Part shown: positions 43,970 through 60,100 of the stretch, piece by piece
How positions within the stretch are numbered: the stretch's first letter is position 1
How the letters are laid out: every line of letters begins with the position of its first letter
NCBI GenBank assembly: GCA_014281115.1
Contig: JACONQ010000008.1
Location: 2,542,001 to 2,606,000, forward strand
Direction: 5' to 3'
Source: Laburnicola sp. R22_1
Lineage: Eukaryota; Ascomycota; Dothideomycetes; Pleosporales; Didymosphaeriaceae
DNA: 64,000 nt
Notes under the pieces: generated by a model
Told to the model about the DNA's origin: nothing
The model's database searches: none
The model's input: the letters and a program-made list of their open reading frames with translations, nothing else
Program-made: the position numbers and the translations under genes

Positions 43970-44017
43970 GAGGATGAAGTTGAGGATGAAGTTGAGGATG
44001 AAGTTGAGGATGAAGTT
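43970..44017 (+). repeat. Perfect 12-bp tandem repeat (x4)
   Basis: Four exact copies of GAGGATGAAGTT encode EDEV repeats in the C-terminal part of the disrupted ankyrin gene, followed by a degenerate fifth copy. Confidence 0.9.
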
Positions 44018-44350
44018 GAAGATGAAAAAGCATATGAGCTGGCGCTACTAGAAGAGCTCTTGTGTGAGTTCGAGGGAGAGCTCATTGCAATTCTTCAAAA
44101 TCCGGGCCGAGGGATTACTGATCTTATCGCCTTCTGGGAACGAACCTGGGTGGGTCGAATAAAGGAGGTTCTGGAACGCCTTGAAGGGAGCAATTTGACA
44201 GATGACGAGAGACGCGGAGCCGAAGAGATTGGGGTGGTATGGGACAGGATAGGACCCGAACCCTCTAAAGTGGCAGGGAACCCGTACCGCAGAACAACAT
44301 TGGATCACTGGATGTATGAGCTGGAAAAGATTGAAGCAGAGTGCGAGTGA

Positions 44351-44959
44351 AATAGGAGCTAGGAAATTGGATGCTTACAAAAGCGCTGGGGTGATGGAGT
44401 CTATTAGGGCTTTACTACCAACCAGGTCCACGTGGTTGTACCAGCCAGCGTGGCAATTATTGGTTGGATTGCACGCCACAGTAGGCACAGGGCTGATAAT
44501 TAATATTCGGTAGCTTCGTGAGATTCTGAGACTCCAGTAACGGCCGTACATGAGCTTGAATAAAGCACTTTGTTTGGGTTAAGAGGGAAAAGGCCAGCCT
44601 TAATCCATCCAGCTCGCATGTTTCTGGGCGTGAACTGCTACTTTTCTTGCATGGCAATATCAATATAGGTATGTGAAATGCTCCTTGCTAATTGTTCCTA
44701 CGCATCCTTGTTCCAGTTGTTTGACCTCATCGCAATATGCTATCTTTAGCAGGCTGAATACTAAAATATTATAAGATTGGAGCTTATAAAATGTGTAACA
44801 GGTGACTATGCGTTTTGGCACTGCGACCTGATATACGAGGTCGATAGGTTCCACCCGGGAACGCCGAATTCAACTGCATCGTATAATGCATGCATGTGCG
44901 CTCCTCTAACGCCATATAATATCGACAGCTCAGTGCATGTCAGAGATGCACTTAGACTC
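44351..44959. other. Intergenic, no gene seen
   Basis: Moderately AT-rich, short ORFs only. It lies between the disrupted ankyrin gene and the 3' end of the YeeE/YedE gene; old repeat remnants are possible but not identified. Confidence 0.4.
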
Positions 44960-46019
44960 TTACGGAACAACCAACCCTCCAAGCCAATAACCCCCCATCC
45001 ACAACAACCCCCAAGCAGGCTGCGCCAAACTCCTCAAAACCGCCGGACCAGGACAAATCCCCGACAGCCCCCACCCAAGACCAAAGACCGCCGCACCCGC
45101 AACAAACTTCCAATCCGTATCAGCGAGCGTCTTGCTCGGGAGCTCAAACTTGTCGGCGAAGCGAGGCGGTTTGTCAAAACCCTTGTTGAGGTTCTCGATC
45201 AAGCTTGGTAGAATGCCGAAGAGGATCACGAGCGCCATGGAGGGGTCCCAGACGTCGAGTTTGGGGAAGGAGAGGAAGGAGGCTACTTTGGCGGGGTTGG
45301 CCATCTGTGTGATATAGAGGCCTAGACCGAACTCGAGGCCGGCGAAGAACTCGGTTGCGATGCGCGCGGAGGAGTTGACGTCGCCTTTTTCTCCTTCTCG
45401 CTTTGTGTCCTCGCTGAGCTTCGCAATGAGTCGTGGAACGGTACGAGCGGCTACGATGGTGAGAATGGTGAGGAGTATGAGCGAGCTCGTGGTGGTGCGT
45501 GACGGATATGTGGGAGTGTAGCAAGGCACGCCTCCGGTGCAGACTTGAGTCATGAGCGTTGGGTGTACGAGGTGATGCGTGGCAAGAGCCACGGGGAAGA
45601 ATATAGCCACAGCGAGGGCAGAGCGGCCGCTCATTCTCGAAAGTCCGCACAACATGTGTCCAGATGTACATCCGTTAGCCGCCTGAGCTGGTCAGTTTCC
45701 TGTCACTCCTCACAGTATCGACATCACTTACCTTCGTGCCCCACCCGACCAACAGACCAAGAATAACAGTTGCCGCAGCTTGTCCTGGTGTCGATGGTAG
45801 CGGAGGATAGGTCGTGAGAAGTTCGGGGATGGTATATTGGAGTAGTGGAAAACTTGCTGCCATGCCGGCGAAGAAAGCTACCAGGCCTTTCGTAGGTCTA
45901 GACACGAGCCGTCGCAGGTACCCGGACGCGCCGAGGATACAGCCATTGTTATGGAGGAGGACGCTCGTAGCCTGGTGAAGAAGCAATGCTCCAACACCCG
46001 TTTCAATGGGGGTAAACAT
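44960..46019 (-). CDS. YeeE/YedE-family (sulphur transport-like) integral membrane protein
   Basis: Two exons, 46019-45732 and 45682-44960, separated by a 49-nt intron (GTAAGT/CTCAG), encode 336 residues. The N-terminal half contains NNGCILGASGYLRRL; the splice junction forms GTKAANGCTSGHMLCGLSR, the GCTSGHxxCGLSR hallmark of YeeE/YedE proteins. A second signature, WGLSGICPGPAVLRSL, lies near the C-terminus. About nine hydrophobic helices are distributed over two homologous halves. Bacterial YeeE takes up thiosulphate through conserved cysteines, and equivalents are present here. Fungal members are common in ascomycetes and may have come from bacteria long ago; the intron shows that this one is domesticated. 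Transported substrate in fungi is not established. Confidence 0.88.
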
Positions 46020-46492
46020 GGTGCGCGTGCAAGTAAGGTCCTCAAGATCGGTCCAGAATTTTGCTGAAACAAAAATTGAAAGAGCAAACGCTCTCTCTTC
46101 AATCGCTACTTTCCGGAAATATGTAGGCTCGAAGAAGAAGGGATGAAAAGTACGAACACTTGCAGAGTTAACGTGCGTATAAACCTTAGAAGCCGCTCAC
46201 ACCACGACGGATACATGGATCAGATATCGCTACTACCCGCTCGCCGAAGAGCCAAGTCCAAACGTCAGCCCGGGTAAGCCAAGAGCCACCAGAGACCTCC
46301 TGCTCAACTTAAACTTGTGGCACCTACTGTACGATCTCCTACCACCCCATGAAGCTAGTGCGGACACTTGAACGTGGTCCACACGCGATCACGCGATGGG
46401 CGTCGAGGCCCTGGCCGCGGGCTTGCAGCCACATTTCTTTCATGTTTTGTTTGGAATGTCAAGTCATCAATCGGACGTGCCAGCTCGTGTAC
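46020..46492. promoter_or_regulatory. Promoter region of the YeeE/YedE gene, last GC-balanced DNA before the AT-rich block
   Basis: 473 bp of normal composition. The border with the AT-rich block is sharp, at about 46493. Confidence 0.45.
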
Positions 46493-47410
46493 TAAGGTAA
46501 CAAAGTTAAAAGCCCTTAGCCAAATAGTAGTTAATTAAGTTATACTAATAATAATAGTATAGTAAATATTTATAGTTAATAAATTTAATATAAGTAAAAC
46601 TAAATACAGTTTTAGTACTATTAATATAAGCTAGTACTTATTTATTATTCTTAATAGCCTTTTTAAAGTTATTTACTAAAGTAGTTTTTATAATAAATTT
46701 AAATATAATATAAAATAATTTATTAAAATAATTTTTTTAAAAGTATACATAGTGTTAATTAAATCTACCTAAAAGTAGAATAATAAAGGCTTTTATCTTA
46801 AATAAAAAATACTAAGTAGGTGGCTCTGCTTTTGTTATTATATTATTTAAGATAAAAGCCTTTATTATACTACTCCTAGGTAGTTAATTTAACGCCGCAC
46901 ATCTTAAATAATATAATAAAAAAGTAGAGCCCATAGCTTAGTAATTAAAAAAAGTATAAAAAGGTAATTTAAAAGTATTTAGCTAATAATAATTTATATT
47001 TAATAAAGTTATAAGTTAGTAATACCTTTTTTACACTTTTTTAAATACTAAGTAGGGGACTTTACTTTTATTATATTATTTAAAATAAAAGGCTTTGTTA
47101 TCTTACTTCTAGGTAGATTTAATTAACGCTATATATAAGTTAGTAGAGTATAGTTATAGCCTTAGGCGATAGGTATTTTAGTATATTATTCTGTAAGCCA
47201 TGTATGCATGGACGGTTCCTTATGGTGAGGTAGTTAGTATGTCGGAATTATGCATATGCCTAACTTCGCCGTCTTACTGTCGCAAAGCTCGCCGACGTCT
47301 AGGGGTTATACCTAGTATAATGTGATTAGATGGTAATCCTTGCCTCCGGCTCTGTCCCTAGTCGAGGTGGAATCCTGGCGAAAGCTATTTTAACGTTTAA
47401 TAGCACTTCT

Positions 47411-47601
<191 letters not shown>

Positions 47602-47619
47602 TTTTTATTTTTATATTTA

Positions 47620-48290
47620 TAGTTATCTTAACCTTTTATAAATTATAAGCACCTTTTTACGCTCTTTTTAATTACTAAGTAGGGGCTCTGCTTTTTTATT
47701 ATATTATTTAAGATAAAAGCCTTTGTTGTACCTCTAGATAGTTAATTAACAATATATAAATTATAAGACTTAATAGTAAAAATAACTAAATTTTAATAGC
47801 TAAAGTATATAAAAAAGGCATAATTAAAATTAACTATTATAAATAGCTCACTCTTTTTAAAATTACCTTTTTACGCTCTTTTTAATTACTAAGTAAAAGA
47901 CTCTACTTTTTTATTATATTATATAAGATAAAAGCCTTTATTATTTTACTTCTAGATAGTTAATTAATAATATATATAAAAAGCTAAAATATAATATCTA
48001 TATAGTAATTTCTTTATTTACTAAGTAGAAGACTCTACTTTTTTATTATATTATTTAAAATAACAGCCTTTATTATTCTACTGTTAGATAATTAATTTAA
48101 TATTATATATAAGGTAATTAAACTATAAAATAGTAACTTTAAAGTCACTATTTAACTATAAAACTCTAAAAAGTAGTAACTAAAAAATTACTATAGGTAA
48201 TAAATATCCTTTTATACTACCTAAGTTCTATACTTTAGTATCTTAATTTTATTCTTAACTAAAACTAAACAGCTATAGGTCCCCCTATTC
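47620..48290 (-). mobile_element. RIP-mutated LINE relic interrupted by MITE arms
   Basis: TTAACCTTTTATAAATTATAAG near 47627 (described in parts: AACCTTTTA, AATTATAAG) corresponds to the 3' end of the 23788-23960 copy. It then continues at 47755-47865, and after two inserted MITE arms at 48115-48290, where it matches the reverse complement of about 7030-7200 of the larger LINE copy. Almost all differences are C-to-T or G-to-A. The arm at 47650-47754 is bounded by the 13-bp direct repeat TATAAATTATAAG (47637-47649, 47755-47767). Confidence 0.75.
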
Positions 48291-48690
48291 TCACCACCAC
48301 CTTGGAGGCGAGAGAGCACTTCTAGAAAGTCTCCTAGGGCTCGCACTGCCTCGCAGTGAGGTACATACGAGTGCGCGTTACGCTTTACAGCTAGTTGTTT
48401 CGGCTCCGCTTGTTCGCGTATTGTTTTGGTCGCCGACCTCGAGTTTCCAACATCGAATTACGAAAGCCAGGAGATTAGCATCTGCACGGGAAGGCGGGTG
48501 GCGTTTGCTCGAACTTTGCCCGCGCAATGATGCCCGCGTTTGGTACTGGTTTCGCGCACCGGTCCGAGGGCTAACAGCGGGCTAGAGGATGGGAATTTGA
48601 GCTCGGTGTGAAGGTTGGGGAGGGCTTTACAGTCCCCCCCGGCTCGGGTGTGTAGCGCGTGAATCGCGCAGGGATATATGGCCAATTGGA
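48291..48690. other. GC-balanced islet inside the AT-rich block
   Basis: About 400 bp of near-50% GC with intact CpG sites, abruptly bounded on both sides. A 75-codon minus ORF (48458-48685) has no recognisable content. It is either single-copy host DNA that escaped RIP or the edge of a less-mutated insertion. Confidence 0.5.
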
Positions 48691-50040
48691 CAATAGGGAA
48701 TTAGCTACGCTAGAGCTACTTATTAAAGCTGTAGAAATAATAAAACACGTTAAAGCGCACTAAATTAGGCACTATGCGCTATTAACTTTGCCTTAGTAGA
48801 TATAAAGTAGATACTCAGTTATTAAAAACACTTAATTATTGCTAGTACTTTATTAGCCCCTCCTAAGCAGTAATTATAGCCTTATAATATACTTTTATAT
48901 TTGCTATATAATACCTAATCTTTATAACTATAATTTTATTTTACTTCTTAGTTAAAAGTTATTATAAATTATTCTAAAAGTGTAGCTATTAAGCGTAGAT
49001 ATAATCCTTAAGCAATTTCTATACTAGCTTAATTAAATTAAGATTAGGGCTATTAGTAGGGTATTTAACTTTATAAATTTTATAGTTAATATAAGTTTAT
49101 TATATCTTTTATAAATAGTGCGCTCTAGTAGAGTTTTTATAAAAAAGAGATACTTTAGAGGTAGGCTATCTTTAATAACTTAGTAATATTAAAATTTAAT
49201 TATATAAGGTATAATTTTCTTTCTTATAACTTTGCTAGTAACTATGCCGCCTTTGTAAAGCTGGCCTATATATAAATTAACTTTATTAAAGCCCTAATCT
49301 TTCTTAATAATAATAAGAGGGCCTTTTTATTTTATTAAAACAATTAACTATATTATCTACTTAAAGAAGCTATAGAAGTAGAGAACAATATAGTTCTTTT
49401 CTATCTTTTATTAGAATATTAGGTAATATAAATATTGCCCTAAAAATATATAATATTATAGCTTAATTTATTAAATTAACTTATTATATTCTAATTACTC
49501 TTTATCTAATTAATATACTTCTTAGTCTATATAAGACGTGTAGCATATTATTAAAGTATATAAAAAGACTTTATAGTTATAGGGCGTTATAAATAGCCTA
49601 TAAATTTAAAGGCTATTTTAAGAGCTTAAATACTATATAAAATATCTAGCTTGTTTATAATTTAATGCCAGAACTTTTACTATTATTACGCGTTTATTAT
49701 TATATAAATAATACGTCTATATTTTATTATCTAATTAATTTTATAGTAGGGAAGTTATTTTATAGGCATAATAGGGCCTATAAAAATATAACTAATAGTT
49801 TACTAGCTATACTTACTAAGACTAAGTTTTTATATAATTTTCTTTTAAGTTAATTTCTTATTATAAAAATAGTATATAAGGAGTTACTTATTACGCGTTA
49901 GCTATTACTTAGGTATCTTAGGTAGTATTACTACTAGTATAAGTTTTAGCGTTAAAAAATTAGATATAAGCTAGGGTATAAGTATAGGTATAAGGCATAA
50001 GTAAAGTTATAGAGAGCGAGTTATAAAGTATGTATTAACG
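48691..50040. repeat. RIP-degraded AT-rich repeat
   Basis: TpA-saturated sequence with stops in all frames. The element class cannot be read by eye. Confidence 0.75.
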
Positions 50041-51041
50041 CTAGTGGCAACTAGCGCGTTATTAGCGTGGCGCTACGCACCCAAGCTGGGGGGGTGACTG
50101 TACTCGTCGGTATGACATTAGAGTAGAGACCTAGGTATACATCTTGTATCTATTAAGCTTAGTACAAAGTGGTTTGTAGACCGCATCTTACGAATAAGCA
50201 AGGTCGTCAGAACCTGAGGACCTCGGGGACCTCGGGAGAAAAATTGCCACGTGATTCATTTCTTGGCACTGCCTCAACAGGTCTCACACATGGCTGATTT
50301 CTAACCAGAATGCTTACCGTGTCCACAGCAAACGCCCCAGGCGCCCAAACATCCAGGCACCCCACTCCATCTCTGAACGGCGACGTTGAAGCCAACTCGA
50401 TCATCGGTGGGCCGCGACACTCCGGGATCACGCATCGGTGAAGCTCCCATCGGTGCTGTGGAAAATTCAGCCTCGCTCCACTATCCTACTTCCAAATACT
50501 TCCAAATGAACCGTGTCTCCAAATTTCTCAGTATAGAACCTCAATTCACTACACTTACATCGCACAACGCTACACGCACACATGGTAACCTCTAATCCTC
50601 CGCAATACAAACCCAGGAGTAAGGAATAAAACACACGTGCATACCACACACGGCAATAAAGAAAGCTACAGTTTCATACCCACTACTTGTCTTCCGCACA
50701 TCACCGCGCGAGACAAGCTTCTTACTCCCAGCTTCCATGCCGCATGACGCCGGAGCTCGAACGACGACGGCGAAGTGAAAATCCTGACATGCACGCCAAC
50801 GGCGTAAACGGTGATTCAGAATGCAGCTCATATTAACTTCGGCGATGAGTGTGCATGCTGTACCGCTTATAGTATGAGCTGCAGAGCAACGACAAAGGAC
50901 AACATTGAAACTCCCGATTAATTACGCCGAAATTGAATTGAACCCTGTGCAACAAAAGCCGAGTACACAACGCCACAAGAACCATCTACTACAAGAAGTC
51001 GCCGAGGTTCCTTCTAGTCATTTGTTGCGAAATTGTATAAC
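50041..51041. other. GC-balanced islet, no gene confirmed
   Basis: One kilobase of normal composition between AT-rich blocks. Short minus ORFs at 50207-50431 and 50592-50831 (the latter 79 codons, with a hydrophobic segment SSGYETVAFFIAVCGMHVCF) could be exons of a small gene, but no family, start context or splice pattern supports this. Left unannotated as a gene. Confidence 0.4.
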
Positions 51042-53897
<2,856 letters not shown>

Positions 53898-54177
53898 TAC
53901 TCTATAGCTAGCTATATAAATATTAATATCTAATACTCTATATTAGTAAGTGTAGAGGGTATACAGGATAATTATATAAGAAAAGAAAATAATATAATAG
54001 AATAACTTAGTATTAATTACTTATCTCTAGAGAGGGTGTAAATAGAAAGGAGAAGATCTTATAGCGTATAGGCTATAGCGCACAAGTATTATATAATCTC
54101 TATATAATGCTATTATATAGTAATATTAAAATCTTAACACCCTTAGGTATCCATACCTATATAGTGTATAGACACTA
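53898..54177. repeat. Left LTR
   Basis: 280-bp direct repeat aligned with 62102-62381; ends near GACACTA. Confidence 0.85.
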
Positions 54178-57100
54178 GCAACTTTTTATTTTAAAGTTAT
54201 TATTAGTAGTTTTCTCTTCCTCTACATAAACTATCTACTTACTAATATTTATCCTATCTATTTATTATTCCCCTATCTATACGCCTTCTACTCTAGCTAG
54301 TTTGCTTTAGTTAATAAGAAGATTCTATTAAGTAATTATTTATTATACTTTACTACTATTTATTAAAGGCGCAATTAGGCTTATTAGTAGTAAAGTAGTA
54401 GTTTAGCTAATAGTAGTTAAGGGTAAGATTACGTAGTTAATAATAAAATTATAATAATAATATATTATTTATATAAAGTTCTTTTACTTGATTTTTTCTT
54501 ATATAATAGATAGACCTAGTTGTTTTATCTATTTAGGTAGTAATATTAGGCAATTATATAATATTAGATAAGGGGAAGATAAACACTAATAAGGGGTAGA
54601 AATTAAGGCTTTAGATAGAAGAAAGAGGCATATACGGTAGGCTTTCTTCCTTTTATTCTTCTCTCTCTTATCTCTTACTTTAAATATCTCTCTATACGTG
54701 TCCTTTTTCTCTAGCTCTTTTCTCTTTTTATTAAGCTAATCCCCTATTTTATATAGTGCTAAACTGTGTCCCTTATTATATAATATTTTATCTTTATATA
54801 ATACTAACTTAGTGTAGATAATAGCGCTTATACTAGTAGGTCTTAACTAGTTAGACCTTCCTAGCTTTAATACTACTATAGTAGCTCTTTTAGGCAGAAG
54901 AATATATATTACCCTTCTAACTAGTTCCTAGGCAAACTATATATTTATCTAGAGTATCTCTATTAATATAAGTTTCTTTATTCTTTACTTTTATATAGAT
55001 ACTAACTATAAAAATAGGCTAAGGAATTGCTTATCGTATATTTACCTTTGTATAATATTATTATTATTCTTATAGCTAGTATAGACCTATATTTATAGGT
55101 TGCTAAGCTTATTTAGTGTAAGGACTACTTTTGCGTGCTTCTTATCTAGTTACGCAGTGTCTATAAAAGCACTATATACGCTTACTACTATAGTAGTAAC
55201 TCTAGCTCTAGACCCTTTACTAAGTATTATATAATAGTAAACTTCTAGATAGGATTATATAGTTCTTATATATAATAGAGCTATAGTGTTAGGTGCAATT
55301 ATTGTATAGGATAGGGCTAGATAGTAGGGTAGACACTTCTAGATATTATCTATAAGTATTAAAATAAAAAAGAGTCTTTTTTAAATAAATATATATTATA
55401 TCTCTTCTCTTTCCATATAAATAATAGATAGAAAAATACGTATTTTTAAGTAATATATATATAAAAGAATAAAAAAGAATAAAAAAATAGTGCTATGTAA
55501 TGACTAGAAAGAGCTTGCACAGATGGACTTAAGGTAATCTACTAATACTTTAATAGTAATTATTAGGGTATTACTAAAGATTAAGAACTCTAGAGCCTAG
55601 TTTAGGGCCTTTTTTATATAGGTATTAGTAGGATTGTCCTTCCTATTAATCTATTTAATTTTAGAGATTTTATAGTGCTTATATAATTTGTAAAGTAATA
55701 TAATATTAATTATAAGGCGCTTTTTATATATAGTTTCTAGTTGTATAAGGTAGTTATAAAGAGACCTTAAATTTATACAAATAACTATAAAGATTAGTAG
55801 TAGACTAAGCATATATATAATCTTCTAAAGGATTATACTAATAGTAATAGTATTATTAAAGCCTCCTACTATACTATATAGCTTGCTAGTAAGAATACTT
55901 CTTATTACTCTCTTATACTTAGTTAAATTCTAGTGTATAATATTTACTAGAATATTAAAGTTATTACTATTACCTATATAATACTTATTACCTAGAGTAA
56001 TTAGGAATTCTAGCTATAAGTTTAGGTTATTATTATTGGCAAATAAGCTATTAGTAAAGATAAATGTTCGCGTAATAGAGATCTAATAGTATATTAATAA
56101 GGCCATATTTACTATTATTAATCTACTATTAGATTTATATATTTAATACCTTAATATCTTTATATAAGAGTAATAGAGTCTAAGCAGTAATAAATAAATT
56201 AAATATAGCTTCTAGTTAGTGTATAAATATAATATAGGCGCCTCTTACACACTGCTCTATATATCTCTAAGTAGTATCTTTATTTTTAGAGTTAATTGTG
56301 CAAAAGCCATTTGCTTACCCTTTCTATATAAGAACTATAGTATTATATATAAGCTAAATTCTTCTATTATTAAACTTAATAGGTTAGGTCCTTAGTAAGG
56401 ATTAGTCTTAGCTTTTCTTCTTCTTTTATATAAAGTTCTTATTAATAATAGCTAAAAGTATTATCTATCTAAAGGGTAGTAATCCTAAATATATACTCTC
56501 CTTTATTAGTAATAAGCAAATATAGATTATATAATAAAGTCTTTATACTAAGTTTCTTTTTATAGTAGTTATAGTAGATTTTAAACTAGTAAAGACCTAG
56601 TTTAGCTGCACTATAGAGTAGTTAATATAATATAGAAGATTGTATCTTATAAAAAGTTTATATATAGTTTCTTAGGTAGTTTAGTATAAAGTGTGTGATT
56701 TAGTTTATTAGTAGACTAAATATAGGCCTAAATAATATTTTATATATTACCTAAAGACTTATTCCTAATATAAAAAATAGGCGCTAGCTTATTCTTTAGA
56801 TAGTAGGTAATTAGGTAAGAATTTTATTCTTCTCCTTATTAGAGTAGCTAGTAAACATAAGGCGGGATTTCTTATATAGTTAAGTAGTCTTGCCCTTAAC
56901 TTCTTATATAAGGCGGAGGTTAAAGATTTTGTTCTTATACTTAAATAGGTTAAAGAAAAGAATCTTAAATATACTATTAGTAATAAGAGTGTCTATTTCT
57001 ATATAATTAGATTCTTTAAAAGGTGCTTTAGGTGTTATAATTACACCTTCTACCCAGAGTTTTAGAGATAGTTTCTAATTACTTATCTTCTTTTAGATAA

Positions 57101-60100
57101 GAAATATAGTATTCTTCTTTAGGTGGTCTCTCTTTTGTTTCTCTAAAAATCCCTTTATATAGGGGCAATATTATTTACTTTATATAATAGTAAAAGAGTA
57201 TAATCTTTTATATAATAGTATAGCTTAACCTATATATAGCAAAACCTTACTAGACTATTTTCTAGATTAAGAATTATATCTCTATCCTTAATATTCTTAA
57301 TCTTATATAGGCCTATCTATTTCTCTTTCTTTCTTTAGACTATAACCTTAGATCTAAGTAGAAGCTTAAGAGCTTTATGCGCTGCTAATAGACTATTATA
57401 GGTATTTAGCATATAATTAATATTAGTTTTATCTCTTTTCTTTTATAGTATTTTTTTACTTTTTATATAGCATTTACACATATAATAATATTATATAATA
57501 AAAAAGAGTCTATACTAATTCTAGAATATGTGCTAAAGACTAGCAGTGTAGATATAAGACTATTTAGGCCTATAATATTATTAATCGCTTTAATAGCTAT
57601 TTAAAGAATGTCCTCCTTATTTATATAATCTTCTAGTTTAGTTTTAAGAATATTAAAAACTCTATAGAGGGGTATGTCTAAATGCTTAATCTTCCCTATT
57701 ATCTAATATACTTTTATAAGTATCTACCTATAGGTTACGCTAATAATCTTTGCGTAGTTTCTAAACTTATCTAATATAAAGTTTATACCTAAGTTATAAG
57801 AGTCGCATTGTTTATTTAGTATTAATTACCTTTTTTAATATTTTTTTTAATTTAAGCCTGCGTAGATTAGGATAGAAAGGCCACTCTAGTATAGCGCCTA
57901 AAAATACAGTCTACTAGTCTCCACTAACACGATAATAGTTTATAAGAATAGTTTATAAACTGCACACTTATCTAATATCTATAAGCACTCTAACTCTAAG
58001 TTACTTAAAGCGTGTATAAAAAACTAACTCTTGCTCTATTATTACTATTATTAGCAATTTCGCCGCAAGTATACTACTACTCTAGCGCACTTATATATTG
58101 CGCTTACTATCTAACACTATAATAACTATAAGAATCTAGCGTATCTATGTAACGCTCTTCTTCCCTAGCAACTTATTAATAAATACCTTTATTTTCTCTT
58201 TCCCCTTAATCTTACTCTTAATCTTACTCTCTATTACTACCTTCCTAACTAGTAGCAACGTAAGAAATTATAGTAGAAACTTTATATATTTATTATTACG
58301 CCTATAGTTACTAATTTATTACTAGCCTAACTAGTATACTAGGACCGCCTTATATAGGATATAGTATACTATCTACTTTCTATTAATAATACCTTAGATA
58401 GAGTGGTATTCTAGTATAAATCTAGTAACTTTAAGCAAATAGATTATTAGAGTGTACTTTTAGGCGGTGTTGATAGCAGCATTAGTATTAGCACTAGGGC
58501 CTAGAAAGATAGTAAAAAATAGAGCGATAATAGAAGTCTCCTTAAGGTTAACTTTAATATAGAGATAGAGTATTAGTGTACCTATAGTGTATAAGCTTCT
58601 ACTTAGTATATATCTTATAAGTAGCACAAACCTACTAATATAGCTATTGCTTCTAGTAATATTTTTAGGAATAATAGTAAAGGAGAGAGATAAGAGTTAA
58701 GTATCTTCTTATTCCTTCCCTTCTCCCCCTACGCTCTAAACTATAGTACAGTAATATGGCCTTATGCATAGTTTTATATATAGATTATTTTTTAGTTAGA
58801 GTAGGCGCGCTAAGTCTACTAAGCTCGCTTAGCTCGCTTATAACGCACTAACTCTTTTTATTAATACTATCTTAAAACGCTTTTCTGTGTATACAATAGT
58901 AGGAGGAATATCTGCTATTATTATAATATTTTTATTAGAAACTTCTTAGTCGCAAAAAAAACCTCCAAACTACCATATCTAAGTTATATATAATATAGTT
59001 AGGTGGATCTTAGTAGATATTAATTTAGCATTTATAGAGGGCTTCCTACGCATCTTATATAAATATTAATTTTAAGAAAATTATAGCTTAAAATAATATA
59101 TTTATATCTACAATATATAGTACGTCTCTAGTTTTAATATATATAATATTAACAATAATCTTATAGTTAAAGTAGGTGTTATTCTTAATAGTAAACTTAA
59201 AGTAATATAGGGCTTGTCTATATAATTAATAGTAGTGACAAAACTTCTAAATTTTATTTAGTATAATAGTATCTACTTTATAGCTAGCATTAGTAAGTAT
59301 CTTCTAAAGTCTTTCTATATAGAAATATCTAAATTATTAATAAAGGCAATAGGGTTCTTATTTAGTAAAGAAAGATATAGTTTTTTCCTTACTAATATTA
59401 AAGAAAGGGCGTCCCTATTTGCGTACAATAGATATAGTTATGCTATTCCTTTCTATAATAATATCTAAAATATTATTAAAATAGGCACCTAGCTTATTAG
59501 TATCTACTAATAATAGCAGGAATAGTATTAGAGTGTCTAGAATATAGTAGGTAACTAATCCTATTAGATTTGTAATTTATATAGTTTCTAGAGATCTTTA
59601 TAGGTTCTAACCTCTAAAGCTAATATTAGTATTACTAGGTGTTTAATTAATCTTTATATAGGGATTTTCTTATACGTATACCTCTAGCTATACTTTACTA
59701 ATAGTGGAAATTCTTACTATACTTATATTCTATAGTTTACCTTAATATATTATATAATATTAATGTTTAAGAATAAACTATTCTGTACACTCCTCTAGCT
59801 CTATCTTATAAATATGTTTGCTAGTTATGCGGTAAAGATAGGCAGTAGTAGTTAGGTAGAATACTTAATTATTACTATCTTTATTATCTTTACTCTACTT
59901 TTCTTCTTATATAAAGTAGATTCCTTATTACTATACTCTTCTATATTCTAAATATAGGACTAAATAGTTTTATATAAAGGCGTTTTTTGATTTTACTCTT
60001 TATAGAAAGTAATATACTACTTTATTGCGTAGGTACGCTTATTATATAGATAGTTAAAAGACTAATAACCTTCCTTATAGCATATAAAATAGTTCTTTAG

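Larger units (their letters stand above)
40518..44350 (+). pseudogene. HeLo-like/ankyrin STAND-type gene, disrupted
   Basis: Exon 1 (40518-40918) starts MADPISVVGLAAGVISLGLK and matches the fungal N-terminal (HeLo-like) domain found at the head of STAND/NLR-type proteins. Introns follow at 40919-40964 and 41191-41248, with a coiled region between them (FDRLEHLIRQQF). A middle region (to about 41845) changes frame near 41740-41770. Ankyrin-like repeats follow (GPLSLAILSNNLEQVKHLV, GHTPLHLAADKPSCLRLLV, GMTALETAVFLSG). A hAT-type MITE sits in the ankyrin ORF at 42633-42793. A TAG at 43283-43285 interrupts an otherwise continuous frame that runs on to 44350 and includes a (GAGGATGAAGTT)4 acidic repeat. 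Relatives are suspected allorecognition or immune receptors. No NACHT/NB-ARC motor is visible, so the ankyrin part may follow the N-terminal domain directly. Confidence 0.72.

Noticed and set aside
50592..50831. 79-codon minus ORF with one hydrophobic segment as a small membrane protein gene
   Set aside because: No family recognised and surrounded by RIP-degraded DNA; kept only as a note in the islet entry.
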